Shown here piece by piece: positions 33,917 through 43,074 of a stretch of DNA of 46,374 nt. The translations under genes and the position numbers were made by a program. The stretch is from Acidisphaera sp. S103 (lineage in GTDB: Bacteria; Pseudomonadota; Alphaproteobacteria; Acetobacterales; Acetobacteraceae). The notes beneath the pieces were generated by a model that made no database searches, had not been told where the DNA came from, and worked only from the letters and a program-made list of their open reading frames with translations. Positions within the stretch are counted from its first letter, which is position 1, and every line of letters begins with the position of its first letter. Location: NCBI RefSeq assembly GCF_009765975.1, contig NZ_LMUJ01000100.1:1-46374 (forward strand), read 5' to 3'.

Positions 33917-34468
33917 ATGACAACAGAACCACCGACGCCCACGACGCAAGACGGCGCCGACCCGTCGATGGAGGAAATTCTTGCCTCCATCCGGCGCATC
34001 CTGAACGACGACGATGTCCCGGTCGAACCGGTGGAGACGCCGGATTCGTCGGCGGCAAACGACGATGTGTTGGTTTTGGACGAGACCATGTTGGTGTCCG
34101 AAGCCCCCCTCGATCATCAAGACCCCGAACCAGTGGCAATGCCGCCGGAACCCATGGCGCCGGATCGGGAGATGGAAGTCCTGGGGCCCCTGCCCTATGC
34201 CGAACCCAGGGAACGGCCGGTTCCGACGCCCAGCCTGGTAGCGCCAGAAACCGCCGCCGCCGCTGCGTCCTCGGTCGGGAGTTTGGTGCGGACGCTGGCG
34301 GCTGGCCGTACGACCCAGGTTTATGCCGGCGGGCCGACACTGGAAGACATGGTGCGCGCCGAATTGCGGCCGTTGCTGAAGGAATGGCTGGACGTGTATC
34401 TGCCGCCGATGGTGGAACGCTTGGTCCGCACCGAAATCGAAAGGGTCGTCGGCCGCGAATTTCCCTGA
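33917..34468 (+). CDS. popZ: PopZ / DUF2497 polar organizing protein
   Basis: 183 aa, ATG 13 bp after the TolC stop. The N-terminal helix SMEEILASIRRILNDDD (residues 17-33) is the client-binding element of PopZ. A long acidic, Pro-rich disordered region follows (about 34-110). The C-terminal helices LEDMVRAELRPLLKEWLD and LPPMVERLVRTEIERVV form the oligomerisation part. In Caulobacter PopZ condenses at cell poles and anchors the chromosome origin through ParB. The gene lies between tolC and valS, as is usual in alphaproteobacteria. The symbol is given because both conserved ends match. Confidence 0.85.
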   Translation: MTTEPPTPTTQDGADPSMEEILASIRRILNDDDVPVEPVETPDSSAANDDVLVLDETMLVSEAPLDHQDPEPVAMPPEPMAPDREMEVLGPLPYAEPRERPVPTPSLVAPETAAAAASSVGSLVRTLAAGRTTQVYAGGPTLEDMVRAELRPLLKEWLDVYLPPMVERLVRTEIERVVGREFP

Positions 34469-34563
34469 TAAAGGGAACGCTGTTTCCGGCGGACCGCGCC
34501 GGATTTCCGACAATTGGCGACGCGAACCCTGGCCGCGCAGGCGCCGGGCCGCGGGAGATAGCA

Positions 34564-37263
34564 ATGACACTGGAAAGCAGGTTCGCTCCGAACGAGATCG
34601 AGCCCCGTCTGTACGCTGGCTGGGAAAACGCCGGCGGCTTTGCGTGCGACCCCGAGTCCAACGCGCAGCCGTTCACCATCATGATCCCGCCGCCGAACGT
34701 CACCGGCAGCCTGCACATGGGCCACGCGCTGACCTTCACCGTGCAGGACACGCTGGTACGCTGGCGGCGGATGCAGGGGCGTGACGCGCTGTGGCAGCCG
34801 GGCACCGATCACGCCGGGATCGCCACGCAGATGGTGGTCGAACGGCTGCTGGCGGCCGAGGGCCTGGATCGCCGGACCATGGGCCGCGAGGCGTTCGTGG
34901 ACCGCGTCTGGCGGTGGAAGGCCGAGTCAGGCGGGGCGATCACCACGCAGTTGCGGCGCCTGGGGGCATCGCTGGATTGGCCGCGCGAGCGGTTCACCAT
35001 GGACGACGGGTTGTCGGCCGCGGTGAAGGAGACGTTCGTCAAACTGTATTCCGAAGGGCTGATCTATCGCGACCGGCGGCTGGTCAACTGGGATCCGAAG
35101 CTGCAGACCGCGATCTCCGACCTCGAAGTGGAGAACCGCGAGATCAAAGGATCGCTGTGGTACATCCGCTATCCGATCGAGGGCGAGCCCGGCCAGTTCA
35201 TCATCGTCGCGACCACGCGGCCGGAGACGATGCTGGGCGATACCGCTGTGGCGGTGCATCCGGATCATCCTTTGTATGGCGGGCTGATCGGCAAGCGGGC
35301 GGTGTTGCCGCTGGTCGGGCGGTCGATCCCCATCGTCGGGGACGATTACGCCGACCCGGAGAAAGGAACCGGTGCGGTCAAAATCACCCCTGCGCATGAT
35401 TTCAACGACTTCGAGGTCGGGCGGCGGCACGACCTGCCGATGCCGTCGGTGCTGGACCGCCAGGCGATGGTGACGCTGGCGGAAATCGAGGACGCGCTGG
35501 TCTCGGTCGCCGGGGTCGCGGACCCGGCATTCGTCCGCACGCTGGCCGGCCAGGCCCGGTTCGCCGCGCGCGCCGCGATCGTGGCGGAATTGGAACGGCT
35601 GGAACTGCTGGAGAAGATCGAGCCGCACACCAACCAGGTGCCTCACGGCGACCGCGGCGGGGTGCCGGTGGAGCCGCTGCTGACCACCCAGTGGTACTGC
35701 AACGCCGGGGTGCTGGCGAAGCCGGCGATCGAGGCGGTGGAGAGCGGCAGGACAGTGTTCGTGCCGAAGCAGTGGGAGAATACGTTCTTCGCATGGATGC
35801 GAGATATACAACCGTGGTGCATTTCCCGGCAGTTGTGGTGGGGGCATCGGATTCCGGCTTGGTACGGGCCGGATGGGACGGTGTTCGTTGCGAAGGACGC
35901 TGATGGGGCGGCGGCGCAGGCGCGTGCTCATTACGGGCGGGATGAAGCGCTGACCCAGGATGAGGACGTGCTGGACACCTGGTTCAGTTCGGGGTTGTGG
36001 CCGTTCTCTACGCTGGGATGGCCGGAGAAGACGCGGGAACTGGATCGTTACTATCCGGGCGATGTGCTGGTCACCGGGTTCGACATCATCTTCTTCTGGG
36101 TTGCCCGGATGATGATGCTGGGCCTGCACATGATGGGCGATGTGCCGTTCCGCACTATCTATATCCATGGCCTGGTGCGCGACGAGAAGGGCCAGAAGAT
36201 GTCGAAGTCGAAAGGCAACGTCATCGATCCGCTGGAGCTGATAGACACGTACGGCGCCGATGCGTTGCGCTTCACCATTTGCGCGCTGACCGGTCCAGGC
36301 CGGGACGTAAAGCTGGGTGCGTCTCGCGTCGAGAACTACCGCGGCTTCGTCACCAAGCTGTGGAATGCCGCTCGGTTTTGCGAGATGAACGGGATGCGGC
36401 CGGAGGCGGGGTTCGATCCGGCGTCGGTGCGGCTGCCGCTGTCCCGCTGGCTGCTGGATTCGGCGAACACGGCGATCACCGAGGCGACGACTGCGTTGGA
36501 GGCGTATCGTTTCGACGAATATGCGGCTGCCGGATACCGTTTCGTTTGGAATACGTTCTGCGATTGGTTCCTGGAATTGTCCAAGCCGCTGCTGGCGGAG
36601 GGCGCGGACCCGGCGGATGCAGCCGAGATCAAGCGGGTGGGCGCGCATGTGCTGGGCCTGATCCTGCGGCTGCTGCATCCGGCGATCCCGTTCGTGACCG
36701 AGGAATTGTGGGATCATTTCGGCTATGGCGAGACGTTCAGCCTGATCGGGGCGGCCTGGCCGGAGGTTGTACCGGTGCCGGATGCTTCGGATGCTCGGGT
36801 TGAGTTGGACTGGGTGGTGCGGCTGATCGGGCTGGTTCGTTCCGTTCGTAATGAAATGAATGTGCCGCCGTCGAAGCCTTCCCCGGTGCTGTTGCAGGGT
36901 GCCTCGGCGGCGATGCTGGGGCGGGTGGATCGCTGGATGGACGCGATCAGACGGTTGGCGCGGGCGTCCGACGTGTTGCCGCTGAGCGGGGATGTGCCGA
37001 AAGGGTCGGCTCAGGCGGTGCTGGAAGAGGTAACTATCGTCCTGCCGCTGGAAGGGCTGATCGATATCGCGGCGGAACGGGCGCGACTGTCGAAAGAGCG
37101 TGATAAGCTGGCGGCGGACGCGAAAAAGACCCGTCAGAAGCTGGAGAATGCCGATTTCGTCAAGCGTGCGCCGGAGGAAGTGGTGGCGGAAAACCGCGAG
37201 CGGCTGGCGGCGGCGGAGTCGGAGATCGCCAGGTTACAGGCGGCATTGGATCGGTTGGGGTAG
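34564..37263 (+). CDS. valS: Valyl-tRNA synthetase
   Basis: 899 aa; GGGAGA precedes the ATG at 34564. It charges tRNA-Val with valine. The class I HIGH motif is H-M-G-H at 51-54 (PPPNVTGSLHMGHAL) and KMSKS is at about 545-549. The editing domain (about 190-370) includes TTRPETMLGDTAVAVHP. Anticodon-binding helices follow (VTEELWDHF), and a C-terminal coiled coil (IDIAAERARLSKERDKLAAD and onward) is typical of ValS. It ends just before a repeat hairpin at 37317 that may act in termination. Confidence 0.97.
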   Translation: MTLESRFAPNEIEPRLYAGWENAGGFACDPESNAQPFTIMIPPPNVTGSLHMGHALTFTVQDTLVRWRRMQGRDALWQPGTDHAGIATQMVVERLLAAEGLDRRTMGREAFVDRVWRWKAESGGAITTQLRRLGASLDWPRERFTMDDGLSAAVKETFVKLYSEGLIYRDRRLVNWDPKLQTAISDLEVENREIKGSLWYIRYPIEGEPGQFIIVATTRPETMLGDTAVAVHPDHPLYGGLIGKRAVLPLVGRSIPIVGDDYADPEKGTGAVKITPAHDFNDFEVGRRHDLPMPSVLDRQAMVTLAEIEDALVSVAGVADPAFVRTLAGQARFAARAAIVAELERLELLEKIEPHTNQVPHGDRGGVPVEPLLTTQWYCNAGVLAKPAIEAVESGRTVFVPKQWENTFFAWMRDIQPWCISRQLWWGHRIPAWYGPDGTVFVAKDADGAAAQARAHYGRDEALTQDEDVLDTWFSSGLWPFSTLGWPEKTRELDRYYPGDVLVTGFDIIFFWVARMMMLGLHMMGDVPFRTIYIHGLVRDEKGQKMSKSKGNVIDPLELIDTYGADALRFTICALTGPGRDVKLGASRVENYRGFVTKLWNAARFCEMNGMRPEAGFDPASVRLPLSRWLLDSANTAITEATTALEAYRFDEYAAAGYRFVWNTFCDWFLELSKPLLAEGADPADAAEIKRVGAHVLGLILRLLHPAIPFVTEELWDHFGYGETFSLIGAAWPEVVPVPDASDARVELDWVVRLIGLVRSVRNEMNVPPSKPSPVLLQGASAAMLGRVDRWMDAIRRLARASDVLPLSGDVPKGSAQAVLEEVTIVLPLEGLIDIAAERARLSKERDKLAADAKKTRQKLENADFVKRAPEEVVAENRERLAAAESEIARLQAALDRLG

Positions 37264-37316
37264 CGTTGGAGTTCTTCGCCGGGTCACGCGCGAACATTCG
37301 GTACCGTTGTGTAATC

Positions 37317-37421
37317 GTCATGGCGAGCGGAGGCTCGCCATCCACGCCTTTGTTTCGAACGCAAAAGGCGTGGATGCCGATCTGCACATGTGCCCGGGCT
37401 TGACCCGGGTATCGGCATGAC
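37317..37421. repeat. REP-like palindromic element, copy 4
   Basis: Three consecutive hairpins: ATGGCGAGC/GCTCGCCAT (9 bp, 37320-37341), CCACGCCTTT/AAAGGCGTGG, and TGCCGAT/ATCGGCA enclosing CCCGGG pairs. Outer ends are GTCATG and CATGAC. It sits between valS and a convergent gene, where the stems could also stop transcription. Confidence 0.65.
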
Positions 37422-37466
37422 GAATGGTGGCCGCCGAAGGGTCAGCAACAACCCCCGTTAGTACTA

Positions 37467-38096
37467 TTAGAAGGATTCGACGGTCTCGTCCTCGGCGTTC
37501 GCGGTCAGGGTCCGGTGGATCAGGCCGCCGCGCACCAGTTGCAGCGGGGCCCGGTAGTATAATTTGATATCATGGAACGGGTCGGTCAAGATTTTCGTGG
37601 CCCAGGCGATCCCGGTCATGACGTCACGGGTCAGGAACAACTGCACCGTCCGGAATATCAGGCCGCACACACCCACCGCGAGCCACAGGTAACCCAGATG
37701 ACGGGCGAACTGGATCCAGGTTCGCGGTGCGGAAACAAACCCGAACATCGTCGGATCGGCCAGGAGAAGAACCGGCGACAGCGCCCAGATCGACATCAGC
37801 ACGATCTTGCGGCGGATGTTGTAGCCGATCTTGATCGCCTCCTTGTATTCGTCAGTCGCCTGGTTGACGACGTCGTAGTCGCGCGGCTCGAAGAAGAAAT
37901 GACCCATCTGGCGGCTGGTCATCGAAATCAGCCAGCCGATCAGCGCACCCAGCCACGGGTCCTTGTAGATCAGCATGTAGGCGATGACGAAGCTGACGGC
38001 ACTCAGCAGATGCAGCGACTGGTTGACCAGGCTGTGGTGGTAGTACCGATGGTCATCCCACCGCTGTATTCTGAGCGTGTCGAGAAAGTTGCGCAT
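37467..38096 (-). CDS. Membrane protein of unknown function beside PmtA
   Basis: 209 aa with about four hydrophobic segments: HLLSAVSFVIAYMLIYKD, LGALIGWLISM, VLMSIWALSPVLLLAD and YLWLAVGVCGLIF. The N-terminus is soluble and charged (RIQRWDDHRYYHHSLVNQ), with a further conserved-looking RQMGHFFFEPRDYD between helices. The His-rich YYHH and GHFFFEPRD could bind a metal, as in membrane hydroxylases, though the full histidine box set is not present. The family is not recognised. It starts 52 bp after the end of the PmtA-like gene on the same strand, so a role in membrane lipid metabolism is a fair guess. Confidence 0.6.
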   Translation of the reverse strand: MRNFLDTLRIQRWDDHRYYHHSLVNQSLHLLSAVSFVIAYMLIYKDPWLGALIGWLISMTSRQMGHFFFEPRDYDVVNQATDEYKEAIKIGYNIRRKIVLMSIWALSPVLLLADPTMFGFVSAPRTWIQFARHLGYLWLAVGVCGLIFRTVQLFLTRDVMTGIAWATKILTDPFHDIKLYYRAPLQLVRGGLIHRTLTANAEDETVESF

Positions 38097-38148
38097 CGAG
38101 GTTCCTTACGGATTCCAGGTTTGGTTTTGGACGTAACGGGTCGGGGGT

Positions 38149-38796
38149 TTAGTCCGCCGTGCGGACGTACCGCAGCAGCCAGAAATGGCCCATCGGCGGC
38201 AGGGCACGCCGTTCCAGCAGGCGGACCTTGGTGCCCTCGGCCCAGCGCTCATACCGCGCCCAGGGGAATTCGGTGCGGAAGCCCAGCTTGGTGGTCAGCG
38301 GCATCAACCATTTCTCGATCGTGCCGCGCAGGCCGGTCTCAGCACCGATTCGGGTGGTCAGGATGATCTCGCCGCCGGGGCGGACAACCCGGACGAACTC
38401 ATTCAGCGCCCTTTCCGGGTTGGGGATAGCGGTCACCACATACTGCGCCACCACAACGTCGAAGGAGGCATCGGGCACGGCCAGGTTTTCAGCGTCCATG
38501 ACCTGGATGGCCTCGACATTGGTCAGGCCCTGGGCCTCGACCCGCTTGCGGGCCTTGTCCAGCATGGGTTCGGAGATGTCGATGCCGACGATCCGCGTGC
38601 CCTTGCCATAGTCGGACAGCGACAGGCCGGTCCCCACACCCACTTCGAGAACGCGGCCGCCGATACTGTCAGCCGCCCTGGCCGCGGCTCGGCGGCCCTG
38701 GCGGAACACCGGGCCGAAGACGATGTCGTAGACCGGCGCCCATCGTCCGTATGCCTCGGCAACCTGGTCCCGGTCCATCACGCTCGTTATCGCCAT
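38149..38796 (-). CDS. pmtA: PmtA-type phosphatidylethanolamine N-methyltransferase
   Basis: 215 aa from the ATG at 38796, which has GGAAGAG upstream. The fold is a class I SAM methyltransferase: YGRWAPVYDIVFGPVF, then motif I VLEVGVGTGLSL, GIDISEPMLDKARKR, and FDVVVAQYVVTAIPNPER. This layout is that of the soluble Rhodobacter/Sinorhizobium PmtA, which methylates phosphatidylethanolamine three times to phosphatidylcholine at the membrane surface. The C-terminus RALPPMGHFWLLRYVR is basic and amphipathic, fitting membrane contact. Ubiquinone or other small-molecule methyltransferases are the main alternatives. Confidence 0.75.
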   Translation of the reverse strand: MAITSVMDRDQVAEAYGRWAPVYDIVFGPVFRQGRRAAARAADSIGGRVLEVGVGTGLSLSDYGKGTRIVGIDISEPMLDKARKRVEAQGLTNVEAIQVMDAENLAVPDASFDVVVAQYVVTAIPNPERALNEFVRVVRPGGEIILTTRIGAETGLRGTIEKWLMPLTTKLGFRTEFPWARYERWAEGTKVRLLERRALPPMGHFWLLRYVRTAD

Positions 38797-39272
38797 ATCT
38801 CTCTTCCGTGTCATTAAGGTGGACGTCAGCGGGGATGCTGGCGCTTAACAAGGTCGGGTCGTGTGGGTGGCACCCCGCTGTGGTTGGTTACGTGCCGGCG
38901 AGTCGGTGATTCGTTTACACATTCATCGGAGTTAATTACCGCAGTCACGACAAGAAAAAATGGCTAAATATATTACAATTCCATGGCGGCAAGGTCGAGT
39001 TTTCATGTCATTTGTATGACGGGGGTAAATAAAGGAGGGTGTCGAGGTCGGGATTGGAGGAAGCGGCCAGGCCAAGCCCAAGGGGGCATCAGGATAGCGG
39101 CGGCGGGGAGAAGGGTGTCGCTGGCGCCACGCTCTCACGTCATGGCCGGGCTTGTTCCGGCCATCTTTGCACCGGCGGACGAAGCGCGGATAGCCGGGAC
39201 ACGCCCGGCTATGACGGGTGGACCGAATGGGGCCAAGCCCGGCCATGACACCAAGAGAATGGCGATGCGCGA
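38797..39272. other. 476-bp region with repeat element, no gene seen
   Basis: Between the PmtA-like start and the ferrochelatase stop. The part at 38900-39030 is AT-rich compared with its surroundings and likely holds the promoter of the PmtA operon further left or remnant DNA. The part at 39139-39249 is a palindromic repeat. Plus-strand frames here translate the repeat and are not credible genes. Confidence 0.5.
39139..39249. mobile_element. MITE-like palindromic element, copy 5
   Basis: Perfect 16-bp terminal inverted repeats, GTCATGGCCGGGCTTG at 39139-39154 and its complement at 39234-39249. Inside are two further stems, ATGGCCGG/CCGGCCAT (39142-39164) and AGCCGGG/CCCGGCT. The length (111 bp) and core match the inner part of the 16571-16746 element. 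It lies 24 bp from the ferrochelatase stop. Confidence 0.6.
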
Positions 39273-40328
39273 CTACGCCGCCTGGACCGCCGCGAAGGGG
39301 CAGCCGCGATGCTCGATGCGGCATAGGCGGCCGCCGGACGCGCTGCACAGGCCGGGACCGGCGGATTGGGCGTGGCGGACCAAACCGGCCAGGGCGCTGA
39401 TGAAGCCCGTGTCGGCGTTCTGTGTCGGGACGCGGAAATAGCCGGGGACGCCCAGCTTGACTGCCAGGTCGCGGTATTCGACATCCAGTTCGACCAGCGT
39501 CTCGGTGTGCTCAGAGACGAAGGCGATCGGCACCACCAGCACGGCGGTGCGGTCTTTCGCGGCACGTTCCACCTCGGCATCCGTGCTGGGGTCGATCCAT
39601 TTCTGCGGCGTGGCGCGGGATTGGTAGCAGATGGTGTGATCGACCGCGGCGCCCCAGGCGGCCATCACGGCGGCGACGGTGTGTTCCACCTGCCATTGGT
39701 AGGGGTCGCCGGCTTCAACTATGGCCTCGGGCAGGCCGTGGGCAGAGAACAGCACGCGCAGCCCGACCGCGGGATCCAGGGCCGATCGGGCGCTGTCGAA
39801 TGCGGCCTCGACCAGCGCCGCCGTCGCCTGAGCGAAGGCGGGATCGATGGGGTAGCAACACACAGTCGTGGTCTCGGCCGCCAGACCGACACGGGCGGCC
39901 GCCTGCCGCCAGGCGAGCAGCGAACTGCCGGTGGTGGTGGTGGAATACTGCGGATACAGCGGCAGCAGCACGACCTGATCCGGTGCCCATTCCCGCACCG
40001 CTCGGGCGGTTTCCAGGCTGAACGGGTGCCAGTAGCGCATGGCGATGAAGCATTTGACGTCGGCGTCCGGAAGCGCGGCTTCCAGTGCGTCGGCCTGCTG
40101 CCGGGTCAGGTCCAGCAGCGGGGATTTGCCACCGAGCAACGCGTAATTAGCCGTGGCTGGTGCCAAACGCGCTCGGGCAATGGTCCGAGCAAGAAACGGT
40201 CGTACGAAGAACGGCACACGCAGGATGGCGGGATCGTTGAACAGGTTCAGCAGGAACGGCCGGATCGCCTCGGGGCGGTCGGGGCCGCCGAGGTTGAACA
40301 GAACGATCGCGACCTTAGGACGCGGCAC
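39273..40328 (-). CDS. hemH: Ferrochelatase with iron-sulfur-type cysteines
   Basis: 351 aa starting with GTG at 40328, 14 bp inside the end of hemE. It inserts Fe2+ into protoporphyrin IX, the last step of heme synthesis. Seen motifs: VLFNLGGPDRPEA, LLPLYPQYSTTTTGS, SAHGLPEA with catalytic H197, and FVSEHTETL with E276. Four cysteines fit the [2Fe-2S] arrangement known in Caulobacter ferrochelatase: an internal C157/C158 and C-terminal C328, C336 and C343 (GLCSASGGRLCRIEHRGC). The overlap with hemE implies coupled translation. Confidence 0.94.
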   Translation of the reverse strand: MPRPKVAIVLFNLGGPDRPEAIRPFLLNLFNDPAILRVPFFVRPFLARTIARARLAPATANYALLGGKSPLLDLTRQQADALEAALPDADVKCFIAMRYWHPFSLETARAVREWAPDQVVLLPLYPQYSTTTTGSSLLAWRQAAARVGLAAETTTVCCYPIDPAFAQATAALVEAAFDSARSALDPAVGLRVLFSAHGLPEAIVEAGDPYQWQVEHTVAAVMAAWGAAVDHTICYQSRATPQKWIDPSTDAEVERAAKDRTAVLVVPIAFVSEHTETLVELDVEYRDLAVKLGVPGYFRVPTQNADTGFISALAGLVRHAQSAGPGLCSASGGRLCRIEHRGCPFAAVQAA

Positions 40329-41358
40329 GCACCAGCCTCAGCAGCGCCGCCACGTGTTCGGGGGGCGTCTGCGGCACGATGCCGTGCCCCAGGTTGAAGA
40401 TGAACGGCCGTTCGGCGTGCCGCATGGCGTCCAGGATCGCGGCGGTCTCCGCTGCCATGGCCGCGCCGCCGGCGACCAGCGCGAGTGGGTCGAGATTGCC
40501 CTGGACGGCGGTCGAGGGCGGCATCATTGCGGCGATCCGCGGCAGGTCGGCGGCGGTGTCCAGGCCCACGCCGTTCACCCTGGTGGCCGCTGCGTAGTCG
40601 CCGGCCAACGTGGCGGCCAGGCGGGGAAAGCCGATGATCGGCACGCCGGGGTGCCGCTGATTCAGCGCCGCCACGATGCGTTTGGCGGGTTCGATGACAT
40701 GGGCGCGGAACAGGCGTGGCGACAGCACGCCGGCCCAGGAGTCGAACAGCATCAACGCCTCGGCGCCGGCGGTGACCTGTGCCGAGAGGTATTCGATGGA
40801 GGCGTCCGTCAGCGTATCCATCAGCCGCTGGAACAGCGCCGGCTGGGCGTAGGCCATGCCTCGGATGTTGGCAAAATCCTTGGAGCCACCGCCTTCGATC
40901 ATGTAGCAGGCGACGGTGAACGGGGCGCCGGCGAAACCGATCAGGGTGGTATCCGCGAAACCCTCGGTGGCCAGTCCGGTTCGGACCAGGCGCACGGTTT
41001 CCATCACCGGAGCAACCCGGTCGGCGACGCGCGACGGGTCCAGGGCGGCGACACCGGCCTCGTCGTGCAGCTTGGGCAGGACGGGCCCCTCACCTTCGCG
41101 GAATTCCAGGCCATGCCCGAGTGCCCAGGGCAGAATGAGGATGTCGCTGAACAGGATGGCGGCGTCGAAGCCGTAGCGGCGGATCGGCTGCAAGGTGACC
41201 TCTGCCGCCAGTTCGGGCGTGGTGCAGAGGGCGATGAAGTCCTTCACGCCGGCACGCACCGCCCGGTATTCCGGCAGATAGCGCCCCGCCTGACGCATCA
41301 GCCACACGGGCGGCGGCCATACCGCCTCTCCACCCAAGGTCCGCAGCAACGGTTTCAT
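40315..41358 (-). CDS. hemE: Uroporphyrinogen decarboxylase
   Basis: 347 aa. The ATG at 41358 gives the usual family start; the frame is open further upstream but those residues do not belong to the family. The enzyme converts uroporphyrinogen III to coproporphyrinogen III without cofactor. Motifs: VWLMRQAGRYLPEYR (substrate-binding arginines R22 and R26), ILFSDILILPWALG with the catalytic Asp, IGFAGAPFTVACYMIEG, FDSWAGVLSP and the C-terminal NLGHGIVPQTPPEHV. Together with hemH it forms a two-gene heme operon. Confidence 0.95.
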   Translation of the reverse strand: MKPLLRTLGGEAVWPPPVWLMRQAGRYLPEYRAVRAGVKDFIALCTTPELAAEVTLQPIRRYGFDAAILFSDILILPWALGHGLEFREGEGPVLPKLHDEAGVAALDPSRVADRVAPVMETVRLVRTGLATEGFADTTLIGFAGAPFTVACYMIEGGGSKDFANIRGMAYAQPALFQRLMDTLTDASIEYLSAQVTAGAEALMLFDSWAGVLSPRLFRAHVIEPAKRIVAALNQRHPGVPIIGFPRLAATLAGDYAAATRVNGVGLDTAADLPRIAAMMPPSTAVQGNLDPLALVAGGAAMAAETAAILDAMRHAERPFIFNLGHGIVPQTPPEHVAALLRLVRAAS

Positions 41359-41420
41359 ATCGACGTCCGTTGGCCCGGGATCGGGCCATCGCGCCTGTGT
41401 CCAGGCTATCGCGGCGCCGG

Positions 41421-43022
41421 TCAAGCGACGAACGCTTGTTCCCACATGCCGGAGGTCTCGGAACTGTAGCCGTGAAACAGTGTCATGGCGCGCAGGGACG
41501 ATCGGACCTGTGCCATCGGGCCGGACCAGTCGCCGGGTTGCTCCTGGCGGAAAATCGTCAGGCCTGGATACCACGGGCTGTCGAGGCGGCCACTGAGCCA
41601 GCGCCAGCAACTGTCGTAGCGGTCCAGCAGAAGGATCGGTTTGCCGACCAGGCCGGCCAGATGCACGACGGAGGTATCCACGCTGACCACCACGTCCAAC
41701 CCGGCGATGATCGCGGCAGTGTCTGCGAAATCCAGCACGTCCGGCATCGGGTCGAACAACTCCAGGCCGGGTGGCCGAGGTTGCCGAGCGGCGGGGCCGC
41801 TTTGCAGGCTGACGAATGACAGGCCGGGGACATCGGATAACGGAGCAAACGCCGCCAGCCCGGCGCTGCGCCGGCGGTCCAGGGTACCGAACCCCTGCAA
41901 CGACGGGCGGGCCTGGCCGGCCCATACCAGGCCGACTCGCAGACCGCCCGTGGGCAGGCGGCCGGCCCAGCGTTGCAGCAGCGCGGGATCCAGCGCTGCT
42001 GGCGGTACGGGCGGAATGGTGTCGACCGACGTGCCGAACACCCGGGGAAAGCTGAACATGGGGCAGACGAAATCGTGCGGCGGCAGATGGTTGGCGTCAG
42101 TGTTCACCTCGGCCACGCCGGGCACCAGCCGCATGATCCGGGCCAGTGCTGGGGGAACGCAGGCCACCACGCGAGCGCCGCGTTCGGCCAGCAGCGGCAG
42201 ATAGCGCAGGAATTGCAGCGTGTCTCCGAACCCGTCCTCATGCAGCGCCAGCACGATCCGGCCGGACAGGGTCTCGCGCGGATACAGCGACCGCAGCAGC
42301 CGAACCGGGTCCACGGCCGGTGTGCCGGTCAGCTCGAGCCTGGCCTCATAGTCCCGCCAGGCGCGGTCCCAGAGGCCCGCCCGCAGCAAGGCGACGGCGC
42401 GGTTGACGCGGAAGCGGGGGTTGCCGGGGTCCAGCGCGACCGCGCGGTCGTGCGCGGCGATGGCCTCGGTGAAGCGGCTTTCGATTTTCAGCACCATGCC
42501 GAGGTTCGACCAACTGGGCGCGGCGTCCGGATTCAATGCGACGGCTCGCTCGAAGCTGGCGACGGCGGTGGCGAACCGGTTCTGTTCGGCCAGCGCCAGG
42601 CCCATCAGATGATGGCTCGCGGCGGAGGCAGGACCTTCCGCCAGGATGCGTTCCGCATCGGTAAGTTGGCCGGTATCGAGCAGGAATGCCGCAAAATCCA
42701 GTCTCAGGCGGGCATCGGCGGGGGCCAATCGCAGGCAGGCACGAAACTGGCGTGCCACCATCGTGCGAGGCAGCGGCGGCTGTAGCCGCGCGAAGTCCAG
42801 GCAGGGATGATCGGCGTCGGGCCTGGCGGCGGCGAGCTGCGTCAGGATGGGGGCGGCCCTGCCGTGTTCCCCCATCGCGGCGATGGCGAGGCCCACCAGA
42901 AGGGTGGCGTGCGAATCGGCCGGATCGGTGGCGAGAGCGGCCCGTGCCGCCGTCTCGGCCTGCAGCCAGGCACCGGCAGCGAGCAGACGCATCGCCTCAG
43001 CCAGGAGTTCAGGTGATGGCAT
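41421..43022 (-). CDS. TPR protein with glycosyltransferase family 9-like domain
   Basis: 533 aa from the ATG at 43022. Residues about 1-245 hold tetratricopeptide repeats (ASHHLMGLALAEQNRFATA, AAPSWSNLGMVLKIESRFTEA, NPRFRVNRAVALLRAGLWD). Residues about 260-525 are a GT-B type domain related to heptosyltransferases: LHEDGFGDTLQFLRYLPLL, RVGLVWAGQ and VVVSVDTSVVHLAGLVGKP, the last being the nucleotide-sugar site. Such TPR-GT9 fusions often sit next to flagellin, S-layer or large repeat-protein genes and are thought to glycosylate them. Here the neighbours are a Sel1-repeat protein (52 bp away) and a Thr/Ser-rich repeat protein. There is no signal peptide, so it acts in the cytoplasm. Confidence 0.82.
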   Translation of the reverse strand: MPSPELLAEAMRLLAAGAWLQAETAARAALATDPADSHATLLVGLAIAAMGEHGRAAPILTQLAAARPDADHPCLDFARLQPPLPRTMVARQFRACLRLAPADARLRLDFAAFLLDTGQLTDAERILAEGPASAASHHLMGLALAEQNRFATAVASFERAVALNPDAAPSWSNLGMVLKIESRFTEAIAAHDRAVALDPGNPRFRVNRAVALLRAGLWDRAWRDYEARLELTGTPAVDPVRLLRSLYPRETLSGRIVLALHEDGFGDTLQFLRYLPLLAERGARVVACVPPALARIMRLVPGVAEVNTDANHLPPHDFVCPMFSFPRVFGTSVDTIPPVPPAALDPALLQRWAGRLPTGGLRVGLVWAGQARPSLQGFGTLDRRRSAGLAAFAPLSDVPGLSFVSLQSGPAARQPRPPGLELFDPMPDVLDFADTAAIIAGLDVVVSVDTSVVHLAGLVGKPILLLDRYDSCWRWLSGRLDSPWYPGLTIFRQEQPGDWSGPMAQVRSSLRAMTLFHGYSSETSGMWEQAFVA

Positions 43023-43074
43023 CACGGAGCCTCTACGGAAAGCAGCAGGATGGCAGCGGAAGGTTAACAGCGGG

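Noticed and set aside
38983..39441. Plus-strand frame of about 150 codons between PmtA-like gene and hemH
   Set aside because: Most of it translates the palindromic element at 39139-39249, giving the common spurious M-A-G-L-V-P-A-I peptide, and its end is antisense to hemH.
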